A DNA stretch of 64,000 nucleotides from positions 13,419 to 77,418 of the forward strand of contig JALNZE010000016.1 of the NCBI GenBank assembly GCA_023229465.1. Direction: 5' to 3'. Under the pieces are notes generated by a model. The model saw only the letters and a program-made list of their open reading frames with translations. It did no database searches and was not told the DNA's origin. Numbering within the stretch: position 1 is the first letter of the stretch; each line of letters starts with the position of its first letter. Origin of the DNA: Chitinophagaceae bacterium. GTDB taxonomy: Bacteria; Bacteroidota; Bacteroidia; Chitinophagales; Chitinophagaceae. A program made the translations under genes and the position numbers. Positions 43,842 through 53,113 of the stretch are shown piece after piece.

Positions 43842-45533
43842 TCAGTACCTGGGCACAGGCACATTGTATTTTGTGAGCATCAACCTGTATGCCGGCAACT
43901 GTTTCAACACCTCAAGGTCCCGGTCATTAACCAGGTGATCAAAATTATCATATCCTGCCACCAACGACTGCTCCAGATAGGCCATTGCTTTTGGCAGGTT
44001 GCCTGTTAAAGCATGTATGCAGGCAGCATTGTGCAACGCCCATTTTAAAAGCTCATTATCGGTACTTTCTTTGCTGAGCAAGGTTTCTATCACCCTTACC
44101 GCTTCCTGCTTGTCTCCTTTCACGGCTTTTGCATAGGCATAGCTTGAGGTCGTGTCTTTGAGAACAGACAGGCTGGCTGCCTTTTGCAGATTGATGACCG
44201 CAAGTTCCTGCTGTTTCATCGCTTCTTTAAAAAAACGGCCCAGTTCATAATAAGCGTTATAACTTGAGGCATCCAGTTCAACGGCTTTCTGCAGATCTTT
44301 CAGGCCACCTGCATAATCCTTCATCTTCGACTTTAACAGTCCCATCTCAATGTAAATACTCACAAGGCTGGTGGTATTGGTATCGCTACTGTACAGGTTA
44401 ACCACTTTTTTATAGTCGTCCAGTGCATTGGCATATTCTTTTCTTAACCCGAACAGATACGCCCTGTTCCAAAGATAACTACGGTAATAAGGGTTCAGCC
44501 GGATAGCTTCATTAATATGCACCAGGGCCTGCCCGTACTCAAGTAATGATCTGTCTGCCCAATACAAATCAAAATAACAGGTCGCCCTGTCCAGCTCTTT
44601 TTTCATCAATGAAGTAGCCAGGAGGTAATAGGTCCTTGCTTCTTTGTACTTGTGGAGAGCGGCAAGCGTGCGTCCCATATTCCAGTTGGCATAGTCATAG
44701 TTGGGATTTTGATTAAGCGACTGCTCCAGGTCTGTCTTTGCTTCTTCATAATTACCCAGGTAATAGCGGTAAAGGCCCCTGTTGTTGTACAATACGGAAA
44801 GATCGTTCGAGCCGCCCGTACCGGCGGGTTCCAATAACCTGATGGCTGCAGTAAAATCACCTATCGCCAGTTCGTACTGTAATTTTTTTCCCCGGTAATA
44901 CCCGCGCTGCCAGAACGCGTTCGTATACCGCGAATCATATTCAATGGCTTTTGAAAAATCGGCAATGGCATCATCATATTTATACAATGCCCCACTGGCA
45001 TCGCCACGCTCTTTGTGCAGTTTGGCAAGGTCTGTATTTTGACTGGCGCTATTAATAGATAAGGTATACACATCAACCGCCTTCTGGTATTCACCACTGT
45101 TATAGTAAGCCGCCCCTTCGCTCCAGTAAATATGCATCCTTTTCCCGGAACCGTATGATAAAGACAATTCATAATCACTGATTGCCTCCTGGTACAAACG
45201 CTGTTTTCTTCTGCTATCGCCACGCCAGATATAGAGTTCTCCAAGAGACGAACGGTCGGAAGAATAATAGGAAAGGGCAGAGGTGAAATCAGTTATGGCA
45301 TCCAAATAGTTTTCCAGGTAATACCTCGACATACCACGCCACCAGTAAGCTTCTCCATTGAGAGACGCGTTGAGTGAACGTGTTGCATAATCGATCGCGG
45401 TATAATAGTTCTTGTTTTCGTACTCCTTTTTGGCAAGATTATTATAATAAGTATGGTCCTGGGCATTTAGGGTGATATTGGCAAAAAGCGACAAAAGCAT
45501 TAGTGCCGCAAGTACCATAAATAGCTTTTTCAT
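43842..45533 (-). CDS. Exported tetratricopeptide-repeat protein
   Basis: The 563-residue protein has a signal peptide (residues 1-24, ending LNAQ) and about twelve TPR units from residue 30 to 540, recognisable by repeated A-x-x-x-Y / G-x-Y-x-x-A patterns (such as RGDASGALYKYDDAIADFSKAIEYD). It has no enzymatic domain. TPR proteins of this kind scaffold secretion, gliding or envelope complexes. Neighbours do not point to a specific partner. Confidence 0.9.
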   Translation of the reverse strand: MKKLFMVLAALMLLSLFANITLNAQDHTYYNNLAKKEYENKNYYTAIDYATRSLNASLNGEAYWWRGMSRYYLENYLDAITDFTSALSYYSSDRSSLGELYIWRGDSRRKQRLYQEAISDYELSLSYGSGKRMHIYWSEGAAYYNSGEYQKAVDVYTLSINSASQNTDLAKLHKERGDASGALYKYDDAIADFSKAIEYDSRYTNAFWQRGYYRGKKLQYELAIGDFTAAIRLLEPAGTGGSNDLSVLYNNRGLYRYYLGNYEEAKTDLEQSLNQNPNYDYANWNMGRTLAALHKYKEARTYYLLATSLMKKELDRATCYFDLYWADRSLLEYGQALVHINEAIRLNPYYRSYLWNRAYLFGLRKEYANALDDYKKVVNLYSSDTNTTSLVSIYIEMGLLKSKMKDYAGGLKDLQKAVELDASSYNAYYELGRFFKEAMKQQELAVINLQKAASLSVLKDTTSSYAYAKAVKGDKQEAVRVIETLLSKESTDNELLKWALHNAACIHALTGNLPKAMAYLEQSLVAGYDNFDHLVNDRDLEVLKQLPAYRLMLTKYNVPVPRY

Positions 45534-45608
45534 AACCGGGATTTTAGCAAAACAAGTTACTGCTAAAAAAATGGATTGTCAATACCCCGCCGGAAATATT
45601 TGCTGTAT

Positions 45609-46205
45609 TTAGTCAAGCTTGGCGCTGATCAGTTTCAAAAATTCACTCCTCGTTGTATTTTTCAAAAATTCACCATCAAAAGCTGATGTGGTGGTAACAG
45701 AGTTTTGCTTTTGTACGCCGCGCATCATCATACAGAGATGCTTGGCTTCTACTACAACTGCCACACCTAAAGGATTAAGCCCCTCCTTGATGGCTTCCAG
45801 TATTTGTGTAGTTAATCTTTCCTGAACCTGGAAGCGGCGTGAATACACATCCACTACCCTTGCCAGCTTACTCAGTCCGGTTATATAACCATTCGGAATA
45901 TAAGCGATATGTGCCTTGCCAAAGAAGGGCAACATATGGTGTTCGCACATAGAATAGAGTTCTATATCTTTTACAATAATCATCTCACTTCCCTCTTCTT
46001 TAAATTTGGCAGAGTGAATGATCGCTTTCGGATCCATGGTATACCCCTGCGTCAGGTATTGCATGGCTTTTGCAACACGCTCAGGGGTTTTTACCAATCC
46101 CTCCCTCTCCGGATCCTCGCCCAATGATGACAATATTTCCTGATAATTTTTTATCAATCCTGATGTCACATCCTCATCATACTTCTCAATTTTAGAATAA
46201 GCCAT
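45609..46205 (-). CDS. folE: GTP cyclohydrolase I (FolE)
   Basis: The 198-residue protein has the FolE motifs: TPERVAKAMQYLTQGY, the zinc site CEHHMLPFFGKAHIAYIPNG, QERLTTQI, and HLCMMMRGVQK with the second Cys. It opens GTP to dihydroneopterin triphosphate for folate or pterin pathways. Two 6-pyruvoyl-tetrahydropterin synthase homologues lie directly upstream on the same strand (46231-47114), suggesting a pterin or queuosine branch. Confidence 0.96.
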   Translation of the reverse strand: MAYSKIEKYDEDVTSGLIKNYQEILSSLGEDPEREGLVKTPERVAKAMQYLTQGYTMDPKAIIHSAKFKEEGSEMIIVKDIELYSMCEHHMLPFFGKAHIAYIPNGYITGLSKLARVVDVYSRRFQVQERLTTQILEAIKEGLNPLGVAVVVEAKHLCMMMRGVQKQNSVTTTSAFDGEFLKNTTRSEFLKLISAKLD

Positions 46206-46230
46206 TTTGCTGTATTTACTTTTTACTGAT

Positions 46231-46644
46231 TTATGCCGGGTAGTCTACAAAATTTCTTTCTGTTTCATATAGCCTGATGCTCAGCGCAAGTTTGGCATCC
46301 AGTTTTGGCCGGAGCAGGTGATAGATAACAACCGCTATATTTTCTGCAGTAGGATTCAGCGATGCAAATTCAACTGTATCCAGGTTCAGGTTCTTATGAT
46401 CAAACCTGTTCAAAATTTCTTCTTTCACCAAATTACTTAATAGTTTCAGGTCCATTACATAGCCGGTTTCCGGGTCGGGCTCCCCCACTAGTTTTACCAC
46501 CAGGTCATAATTATGCCCGTGATAATTGGGGTTATTGCAAAGACCAAACACTGTATTATTCTTCTCCATGGTCCAGCCCGGATTATGCAGCCGATGGGCA
46601 GCATTAAAATGTTCTTTTCGGTAAACAGCTATTTTATTGCTCAT
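46231..46644 (-). CDS. 6-carboxy/6-pyruvoyl-tetrahydropterin synthase homologue (copy 1)
   Basis: The 137-residue protein has the family zinc and catalytic residues: HFNAAHRLH, Cys in GLCNNPNYHGHNYDL, FDHKNLN and a Glu in YETERN. It converts dihydroneopterin triphosphate, the FolE product, to 6-carboxytetrahydropterin (QueD, queuosine) or 6-pyruvoyl-tetrahydropterin. It is 25 bases upstream of folE and 59 bases downstream of a paralogue. Confidence 0.92.
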   Translation of the reverse strand: MSNKIAVYRKEHFNAAHRLHNPGWTMEKNNTVFGLCNNPNYHGHNYDLVVKLVGEPDPETGYVMDLKLLSNLVKEEILNRFDHKNLNLDTVEFASLNPTAENIAVVIYHLLRPKLDAKLALSIRLYETERNFVDYPA

Positions 46645-46703
46645 GGTTGCTTTACTATTAACCTGCAGAGTGACTCATTTGTTCAAAAAAGAAGGAATAA
46701 GTA

Positions 46704-47114
46704 TCAATCCCCAAAGTATTCAACGAATATGCGACTGGTTTCATACAATTTAATGCAATGCAAATTAACCTCCTCAGGTAAATGAGGGGCCAATTGTTGC
46801 CAGATGGCAATCGCCAGGTTTTCGGTACTGCACATGGTATCTTTCATGAAATCCACATCCAGGTTCAGGTTTTTATGGTCCAGCCTGTCTACCACCTGCG
46901 TTTTTACCAGCTTACTTAATTTTTTTACATCATATACAAAACCGGTATCCGCACTGGGTATCCCTTTAATGGTAACATACAAATCATAATTATGCCCATG
47001 CCAGTTCTCATTGGCACAAACGCCAAAAACCGCTTCATTTTGTTCAGCGGTCCATTTTGGATTGAACAGCTTATGTGCGGCGTTAAAATGTTCTAATCGG
47101 GTTAAATACACCAT
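46704..47114 (-). CDS. 6-carboxy/6-pyruvoyl-tetrahydropterin synthase homologue (copy 2)
   Basis: The 136-residue protein is a paralogue of the downstream gene, keeping the same active-site set (HFNAAHKL, GVCANENWHGHNYDL with Cys, LDHKNLNLD, YETSR). It differs in the region between the Cys and Asp-His motifs and at the C-terminus, so the two copies may have different substrates, one for queuosine and one for another pterin. Neither shows loss of catalytic residues. Confidence 0.92.
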   Translation of the reverse strand: MVYLTRLEHFNAAHKLFNPKWTAEQNEAVFGVCANENWHGHNYDLYVTIKGIPSADTGFVYDVKKLSKLVKTQVVDRLDHKNLNLDVDFMKDTMCSTENLAIAIWQQLAPHLPEEVNLHCIKLYETSRIFVEYFGD

Positions 47115-47201
47115 TCTCTACAAAAATTTTTGCAAAGGTAAGAATTGGGGCCGAAACCGGGGAACTGAGTAAAGTGCCGGTTTTTACCCAACTTTGTGCG
47201 C

Positions 47202-47870
47202 ATGCGAATCATTATTACCGCCGCCACCGTAGCAGAATGGATGCCTTCCTTTCTGGAAATGAATAACCTGTATACCAGTGATAGCCATCGTTTCAAGGTA
47301 CAGTTTCATCAAACAGGGGTAGGCATGCTGGCAACAGCCGTTTCGCTTACCAAACTGGCGCTTGATGAGAAACCAGACCTGGTGATACAGGCAGGTGTAG
47401 CAGGCTGCTTTGATACTGCTATAGCCCTGGGTAAGGTGATGGTGGTAAAGGAAGAATCACTTGCTGATACCGGTGTGGAAGAAGATGGCAAATGGAAAGA
47501 TATTTTCGACCTGAAGCTGGAGAAAAGCAGTTATCCTCCTTTTGAAAGAAGAAAACTGCCCAACCCCTGGCTAACTAAATTCAACCTTTTGAAACTGCCT
47601 GAGGTAAGTGGTATCACCGTAAATGAAATCACCACTAACCCGGAAAGAATCCGGCAATTGGTAAAAAAATATGGGCCGGTAACGGAAAGCATGGAAGGCG
47701 CCGCCCTGCATTATGTATGCCGCCAGGCAAATATTCCCTTTATTCAGATCCGGTCAGTCTCCAATTATATTGGCGAAAGAAATAAAGCCAACTGGAAAAT
47801 GAAAGAAGCTATCGGGAACCTGAATCAAACCCTCCTGCAATATATTGATACACTATACAAAATAAAATAA
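47202..47870 (+). CDS. mqnB: Futalosine hydrolase (MqnB)
   Basis: The 222-residue protein, starting at the ATG at 47202 (an upstream GTG is less likely), is a nucleoside-phosphorylase-fold hydrolase: IITAATVAEW, AGVAGCFD, the ESMEGAALHYVC purine/ribose motif and the final IRSVSNYIGERN. It removes adenine from futalosine in the alternative menaquinone pathway. The mqnD gene follows 38 bases on. Confidence 0.93.
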   Translation: MRIIITAATVAEWMPSFLEMNNLYTSDSHRFKVQFHQTGVGMLATAVSLTKLALDEKPDLVIQAGVAGCFDTAIALGKVMVVKEESLADTGVEEDGKWKDIFDLKLEKSSYPPFERRKLPNPWLTKFNLLKLPEVSGITVNEITTNPERIRQLVKKYGPVTESMEGAALHYVCRQANIPFIQIRSVSNYIGERNKANWKMKEAIGNLNQTLLQYIDTLYKIK

Positions 47871-47908
47871 CCTCCATTCTATCATTCACTCAATCTATCC
47901 TTCTCTCA

Positions 47909-48745
47909 ATGAACCTCTCCCTCGGTTTCTCCCCCTGCCCCAACGATACTTTCATCTTTGATGCTTTGGTCAATCATAAGATTGATACGGAGGGCCTTTC
48001 ATTTGATGTGGTGTTGGAAGATGTACAAACCCTGAACCAATGGGCAATAGCGGGTAAACTGGCTATTTCTAAAATCAGTTATGGTGTGCTGCCGCTGGTA
48101 ATAGATCAATATGCTCTTTTAAACAGTGGTGGCGCATTGGGCATGGGTGTGGGCCCCTTGCTAATTACTAACCCCTCCACCATCAATAAACCACCATCCG
48201 AAAACCACCCACTGCAAACAAACGTAGCAGACATGACAATTGCCATCCCCGGAGAAAATACCACGGCTCATTTACTTTTTTCACTGGCCTTCCCCGAAGC
48301 AAAAAATAAAGTGTTCATGGTATTTCATGAAATTGAAGAGGCGGTATTGAGTGGCCGGGTGGATGCAGGGGTGATTATTCATGAGAACCGCTTTACCTAT
48401 CAGCAGAAAGGATTGGAAAAACTGATGGACCTGGGCGCTTATTGGGAAGAAACTATCAAAGTACCCATACCCCTGGGAGGCATTGTTATTAAAAGATCTA
48501 TTGACACAGCGCTGCAAAAGAAAATTGACCGGCTCATCAGGAAAAGCCTTGAACACGCTTTTTCAAATTACCCAATCATTTCATCTTATGTACAGCAGCA
48601 TGCGCGGGAGATGAACGAATCCGTTATGCGGCGGCATATCGATCTTTATGTAAACAATTATTCACTGGAGCTGGGAGAAGAGGGAAAAAAAGCGGTGAAA
48701 AAATTAATGGATGTGTACCAACAGTTGAATGCTTCAATTATTTAA
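47909..48745 (+). CDS. mqnD: 1,4-dihydroxy-6-naphthoate synthase (MqnD)
   Basis: The 278-residue protein opens with the family signature LSLGFSPCPNDTFIFDAL and has the LEDVQTLNQWA, SYGVLPL, MGVGPLLI and IHENRFTYQQKGL segments of MqnD. It cleaves cyclic dehypoxanthine futalosine to dihydroxynaphthoate. With mqnB it shows that this organism makes menaquinone through futalosine. Its 3' end overlaps the convergent aminotransferase gene by 12 bases. Confidence 0.94.
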   Translation: MNLSLGFSPCPNDTFIFDALVNHKIDTEGLSFDVVLEDVQTLNQWAIAGKLAISKISYGVLPLVIDQYALLNSGGALGMGVGPLLITNPSTINKPPSENHPLQTNVADMTIAIPGENTTAHLLFSLAFPEAKNKVFMVFHEIEEAVLSGRVDAGVIIHENRFTYQQKGLEKLMDLGAYWEETIKVPIPLGGIVIKRSIDTALQKKIDRLIRKSLEHAFSNYPIISSYVQQHAREMNESVMRRHIDLYVNNYSLELGEEGKKAVKKLMDVYQQLNASII

Positions 48746-49585
48746 AGTTTGCACGAACTTCTTATGCAACAAAGAAGACAATTGATTGGTATACCCACTT
48801 TCTCCCAACTGCTTCACCCATTTTATTCCGTAAATGGCATTGCTGAGAAATATTTCTGAGGCTTGCAGGATGTCTTCTACCTGTAGTTGGGTTTCTTCTA
48901 CCGGCATATTTTCTTCGCGCATAGAATGTACCAGGTGTCTGCGCATTACCCCATTTACAGCTCCTTCCGTTAAGGCAGGCGTTTTGATTAAACCATCTTT
49001 TACCATAAACACATTCGCAATGGTAGCATCTGCAATTCGGTCATAGGGATTTAGTAAAATGGCCTCATCCAGTTTTTGCTTTTGGGCCCATAAAGCTGCC
49101 ATCACATTAGGAAGATAATTATTGGTTTTTAGTACGGAGAAACGATCGCATACCTTTCTTGCATCCCGGTAGATACCTATCATCAACCCATTTTCATTCA
49201 GCGTATTATTAGCCGGATTCAGTTCCCAGGTTTGTACCAGGTGGTGTGGAAAATGATTGGATATCTCATACAAACCCCCTTCTCCCCTGAAAATCGTTAC
49301 CCGTATCCTTGCCAGTTTATGATGAAAATTTTTTTTGGCCAGTATCTCAACCTGCTCCCTCAAATAGGCAGGGGTAAAATAAACAGGCTGCTGAAACTGT
49401 AACAAATCCAATGAGGTAAACAAACGTTCAAAATGATAATCGGCCAGTTGGATCTTTCCATTTATCATTTTCATGGTTTCAAAAAAACCATCCCCATACC
49501 TGAATGACCTGTTGTCTGGCGAAATAAAGGTCTTGCCGGTTTTGCTGAGCTTACCATTATAAAAAAGAAAATTGGCCCCTCCCAT
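48734..49585 (-). CDS. Class IV aminotransferase (BCAT/ADC lyase superfamily)
   Basis: The 283-residue fold-type IV PLP enzyme has YGDGFFETMK at the N-terminus, the PLP Lys in KTNNYLPNVMAALWA (about residue 150), a Glu in DEAILLNPYDRIADATIANVF, and the phosphate-binding SNAIYGI near the C-terminus. Candidates are branched-chain or D-amino-acid aminotransferase or aminodeoxychorismate lyase. The close presence of folate (folE) genes makes the last possible, but motif reading does not decide. Confidence 0.87.
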   Translation of the reverse strand: MGGANFLFYNGKLSKTGKTFISPDNRSFRYGDGFFETMKMINGKIQLADYHFERLFTSLDLLQFQQPVYFTPAYLREQVEILAKKNFHHKLARIRVTIFRGEGGLYEISNHFPHHLVQTWELNPANNTLNENGLMIGIYRDARKVCDRFSVLKTNNYLPNVMAALWAQKQKLDEAILLNPYDRIADATIANVFMVKDGLIKTPALTEGAVNGVMRRHLVHSMREENMPVEETQLQVEDILQASEIFLSNAIYGIKWVKQLGESGYTNQLSSLLHKKFVQTLNN

Positions 49586-49685
49586 AGTAACAAAGATAGT
49601 CTGAGTTAGAGGTTTAGCGCCTGGATTTGGGGTTTTGTGTTATTTTTAGCCGGTTTACAACTATCTCACCCTAAATACCGGTCCT

Positions 49686-50531
49686 ATGCAACTAATTGAT
49701 ATGATAAGGGAGCTCGAAACCATTGCTCCATTAAGTTTGCAGGAACCTTATGACAATGCCGGCTTACTTACCGGTAGCAGTGATTGGGAATGCAAGGGTA
49801 TTTTATGCACACTCGATGCCACAGAAGCAGTGATACTGGAAGCTAAAAAAAGGGGTTGCAACCTGGTGGTGGCCCATCACCCCATTATTTTTGGAGGATT
49901 AAAAAAGATTAATGGCAAGAATTATGTTGAAAAAACCATCATCGCCGCTATCAAAAATGACATAGCTATTTATGCCATCCATACCAATCTCGATAATGTA
50001 ATCCATGGCGTAAATAACCGGATTGCCGACAGGATGGGTCTTATTAACCGACAAATTCTGCTTCCAAAAACTTTTCAGGAAAAGCTTCCTTTAGTGAATG
50101 AGATGAATGAGCCTGGCAGATTAGTTATTGATAATCAATCCATTGGAAGCGGATTACTGGGAGAATTACCGGAAGAACTGGATGAAACCGGTTTTTTATA
50201 TATGCTAAAAACATCATTTGAACTTGCCCTGATTCGACACACCCCTTTATCGGGCAAAAAACTAAAAAAAGTAGCCCTTTGCGGGGGTTCAGGCAGCTTT
50301 TTAACTGAAAAAGCTATTGCGGCAGGGGCAGATGTATATGTAACTGCCGATATAAAGTACCACGAATTTTTTGATGCCAATGAGCGGCTACTCCTGGCAG
50401 ACATTGGCCATTGGGAAAGCGAACAATATACAACTGAACTCCTGATTGAGATTTTACAGGCTAAATTCCCTACCTTTGCCGTCCTCAAATCAGGAATAAT
50501 AACCAATCCGGTTAGGTATTTTTTGGGTTGA
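49686..50531 (+). CDS. Nif3-like dinuclear metal-centre protein (short form)
   Basis: The 281-residue protein has the Nif3/DUF34 metal motifs: VVAHHPIIFGG, AIHTNLDNV, and DIGHWESEQYT near the C-terminus, giving the two-metal site. It is shorter than the 360-370-residue forms with a central insert found in many bacteria. The protein forms hexamers; its cellular role is unsettled (possibly GTP cyclohydrolase-like or metal handling). It is followed by the zinc-ribbon coiled-coil gene, a common pair. Confidence 0.93.
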   Translation: MQLIDMIRELETIAPLSLQEPYDNAGLLTGSSDWECKGILCTLDATEAVILEAKKRGCNLVVAHHPIIFGGLKKINGKNYVEKTIIAAIKNDIAIYAIHTNLDNVIHGVNNRIADRMGLINRQILLPKTFQEKLPLVNEMNEPGRLVIDNQSIGSGLLGELPEELDETGFLYMLKTSFELALIRHTPLSGKKLKKVALCGGSGSFLTEKAIAAGADVYVTADIKYHEFFDANERLLLADIGHWESEQYTTELLIEILQAKFPTFAVLKSGIITNPVRYFLG

Positions 50532-50595
50532 AGGGGGATGGTTTATACACTAAGTAAACCAGTAAACCAATAAATAAATAAACTACAAACTCCAC

Positions 50596-51351
50596 ATGGC
50601 AGCAGTTAAAGATTTCTCAGTTGAAGAAAAATTAGTAACTCTTTTGAGGTTGCAGAAGATTGACAGCAAACTGGATGAGATCCAGATTTTGAAGGGCGAG
50701 CTTCCGATGGAAGTAAGCGACCTGGAAGATGAGATTCAGGGCTTACAAAGCCGTCAAACACGCGTGGAAGAAGAGATCAATGGCATTACTGAGTTCATTG
50801 AAGAAAAGAAAAATACGATCAAAGAAAGTGAAGGCATGATCGCTAAATATGAAAAACAAAGCGAGAATGTTAAGAACAACCGCGAGTTTGAGGCCATCAA
50901 TAAAGAGATTGAAATGCAGCAGCTCGAAATAAAGCTGGCAGAAAAGCATATCCGTGATGCCAATGAAGAACTGTCAGAAAAAATTAAAGCGCTGGAAATC
51001 GCTAAAAAACAGGTAGCTGTAAAAGAGGGTGTTTTAACACACAAAAAAGGCGAACTGCAAAAAATTATTGTAGATACAGAAAAAGAAGAGACCCATTTTA
51101 ACAAACAAAGCGCCGATGCACGCAGTCATATAGACGACCGCTTATTATACAGTTACGACCGTATCCGCAAAAGTTATCGCAATGGCCTGTCTGTTGTACC
51201 GGTAGAAAGAGATGCCTGTGGGGGTTGCTTTAACTCTATCCCGCCTCAGCGCCAGAGCGAGATCCGTTTACATAAAAAAATTATTGTTTGTGAAAACTGT
51301 GGCCGTATTCTGGTAGATGCTGACCTGAATGATAGTGTAGAAGCCAAATAG
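50596..51351 (+). CDS. C4-type zinc-ribbon coiled-coil protein (CT398-like)
   Basis: In the 251-residue protein, residues 20-175 form a long antiparallel coiled coil (heptad-rich, E/K/I). The C-terminus has a zinc ribbon, CGGCFNSIPPQ and CENCGRIL, with four cysteines. It is related to CT398-type proteins, whose role in transcription or secretion is not settled. The gene is 64 bases downstream of Nif3, a pairing conserved in many Bacteroidota. Confidence 0.92.
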   Translation: MAAVKDFSVEEKLVTLLRLQKIDSKLDEIQILKGELPMEVSDLEDEIQGLQSRQTRVEEEINGITEFIEEKKNTIKESEGMIAKYEKQSENVKNNREFEAINKEIEMQQLEIKLAEKHIRDANEELSEKIKALEIAKKQVAVKEGVLTHKKGELQKIIVDTEKEETHFNKQSADARSHIDDRLLYSYDRIRKSYRNGLSVVPVERDACGGCFNSIPPQRQSEIRLHKKIIVCENCGRILVDADLNDSVEAK

Positions 51352-51410
51352 CATTACTGATTACACCGATTACTTAGATAGGATTAATAGGATAACAGGA
51401 TATTGAAGAA

Positions 51411-51446
51411 AGAAAGGGTTACCATTTGGTAGCCCTTTCTTATTTT
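51411..51446 (+). terminator. Rho-independent terminator
   Basis: AGAAAGGGTTACC and GGTAGCCCTTTCT form a 13-base stem with one G-T pair and a 4-base loop, followed by TATTTT. It closes the nif3 / zinc-ribbon unit. Confidence 0.75.
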
Positions 51447-51452
51447 CGGGGT

Positions 51453-52943
51453 ATGATGAAACAACTCATTGTATGCGCTTTGCTGATCGGATTTTATTCG
51501 AAGGGCCATACACAGAAAGTATACGAGTTCAACAGCACCTGTCAGCAGGCCTACCAGGAGATTACCAAACTGAAAATAAATAGCGGTCTCATACTAATTC
51601 AAAAAGCCAAACAACAGAATCCTGATAACCTCATACCCCTCTTACTCGAAAGCTATGTAGATTTTTATATCCTTTTCCTGAATGAGGATCCAAAAGATTA
51701 CCAATTACGCTATCCTGCCTTTGCAGAACGGTATGAACAATTAGAAGCCGGACCTAAAAGTTCCCCATTCTATAATTATTGCCTGGGTACTGTTCGGGTA
51801 CACAGCGCCGCGTCAGCCATCAAGTTTGGTAAACTATGGGATGCCGGATGGGATTTCAGGAAAGCCTATCAACTCATCAAAGAAAATAAAAAACAGTTCC
51901 CCACTTTTACCCCTAACAACCTGATGTATGGCTCACTCCAGGCCGTGGTAGGTACCATTCCCCAGGGATATAAATGGATCGCCAGCCTGTTTGGCATGCG
52001 GGGTTCACTTACCGGGGGCATGAACATAGTAAGGGGTTTTATCAATAGTAATGATCCATGGGCCAGGCTATTATTTAATGAAGCCGCATTCATGTATCCC
52101 TATCTTATGTTTTATATAGAGAACAAACAGGAAGAGGCCCTTGCTTTTACACAACAAAGAAAACTAGACCTGGTGAACAATCATTTACACGCGTATATGG
52201 CCGCCAACCTGGGTATGAATAACAAGCAATCAGCGTATGCGGAGAATGTGATACTGAACAGGAACCAATCAGCCGAATACCTGAAAGTAAGCATCTGGGA
52301 TTTTGAACTGGGATTCACCAAACTCTTTCACCTGGAAACACAGGAGGCGGCCGGGTACCTGGAAAATTTTCTGCATACTTTTAAAGGGAATTATTATGTA
52401 AAAGATGCTTACCAAAAATTAAGCTGGTGTTATTACCTGCAGGGAAATTATACAAAAGCGGCAGAAGCAAGACGGAATATACTATCCCGGGGTTCTACCG
52501 ATTCAGACGCGGATAAACAGGCCCTGAGAGATGCCAAATCGGGCAAATGGCCCAATGTTTTATTGCTGAAAGTACGGTTATTGAGTGATGGGGGGTATCA
52601 TGCGGATGCCATTGCCCTATTAAAGGGAAAAACGGAGAATGATTTTACCAAAGAAGAAGAAAAACTGGAATTTGCTTACCGGATGGCGCGCATTTATGAT
52701 GACCTTGGCAGAGAGGATGATGCCATCCAATCTTATCTGCTTGCTATCAGGCTGGGTGAGTACCGTAAAGAATATTTCGCGGCCAGGGCTGCTGTACAAA
52801 TTGGACAGATCTACGAAAAGAACGCACAAAAATCAATGGCCATCACTTATTACCAAAAATGCCTCGACATGGAAGAGCATGAATATAAAAATTCGCTCGA
52901 CCAAAGAGCTAAATCAGGTATTGCAAGGTGCAAAGGGGAGTGA
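51453..52943 (+). CDS. Exported tetratricopeptide-repeat protein
   Basis: From the ATG at 51453 the protein has 496 residues, with a signal peptide (MKQLIVCALLIGFYSKGHTQ). The C-terminal half carries about four or five TPR units (AAEARRNILSRG, AYRMARIYDDLGREDDAIQSYLLAIRL, AARAAVQIGQIYEKNAQKSMAITYYQK), and the middle is helical. It is of the large Bacteroidota TPR families with outer-membrane or periplasmic roles. Nothing in the flanks identifies its partner. Confidence 0.85.
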   Translation: MMKQLIVCALLIGFYSKGHTQKVYEFNSTCQQAYQEITKLKINSGLILIQKAKQQNPDNLIPLLLESYVDFYILFLNEDPKDYQLRYPAFAERYEQLEAGPKSSPFYNYCLGTVRVHSAASAIKFGKLWDAGWDFRKAYQLIKENKKQFPTFTPNNLMYGSLQAVVGTIPQGYKWIASLFGMRGSLTGGMNIVRGFINSNDPWARLLFNEAAFMYPYLMFYIENKQEEALAFTQQRKLDLVNNHLHAYMAANLGMNNKQSAYAENVILNRNQSAEYLKVSIWDFELGFTKLFHLETQEAAGYLENFLHTFKGNYYVKDAYQKLSWCYYLQGNYTKAAEARRNILSRGSTDSDADKQALRDAKSGKWPNVLLLKVRLLSDGGYHADAIALLKGKTENDFTKEEEKLEFAYRMARIYDDLGREDDAIQSYLLAIRLGEYRKEYFAARAAVQIGQIYEKNAQKSMAITYYQKCLDMEEHEYKNSLDQRAKSGIARCKGE

Positions 52944-53030
52944 AATATGTTGATTATACTGCGTATTTGTTACAGGGATTTGTATTTGACTGAGGGGGAG
53001 ATTAACTTGTGGGGAAGGGAAAAAGCAAAA

Positions 53031-53077
53031 GTGAATTGTGAGTCGTGAATCGTGTGTCGTGAGTAGTCAGTCGTGAG
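53031..53077. repeat. Imperfect heptad tandem repeat (GTGAGTC, about 6.7 units)
   Basis: Seven-base units read GTGAATT, GTGAGTC, GTGAATC, GTGTGTC, GTGAGTA, GTCAGTC, GTGAG. The tract lies in the 170-base gap before recN. Two further units (GTGAGAC, GTGAGAA) lie downstream of recN at 54812-54825. Such tracts are scattered in intergenic regions of related genomes and have no assigned role. Confidence 0.75.
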
Positions 53078-53113
53078 AAAAAATTAATAAACCATTAAAT
53101 CTTTCGTCTCCCC

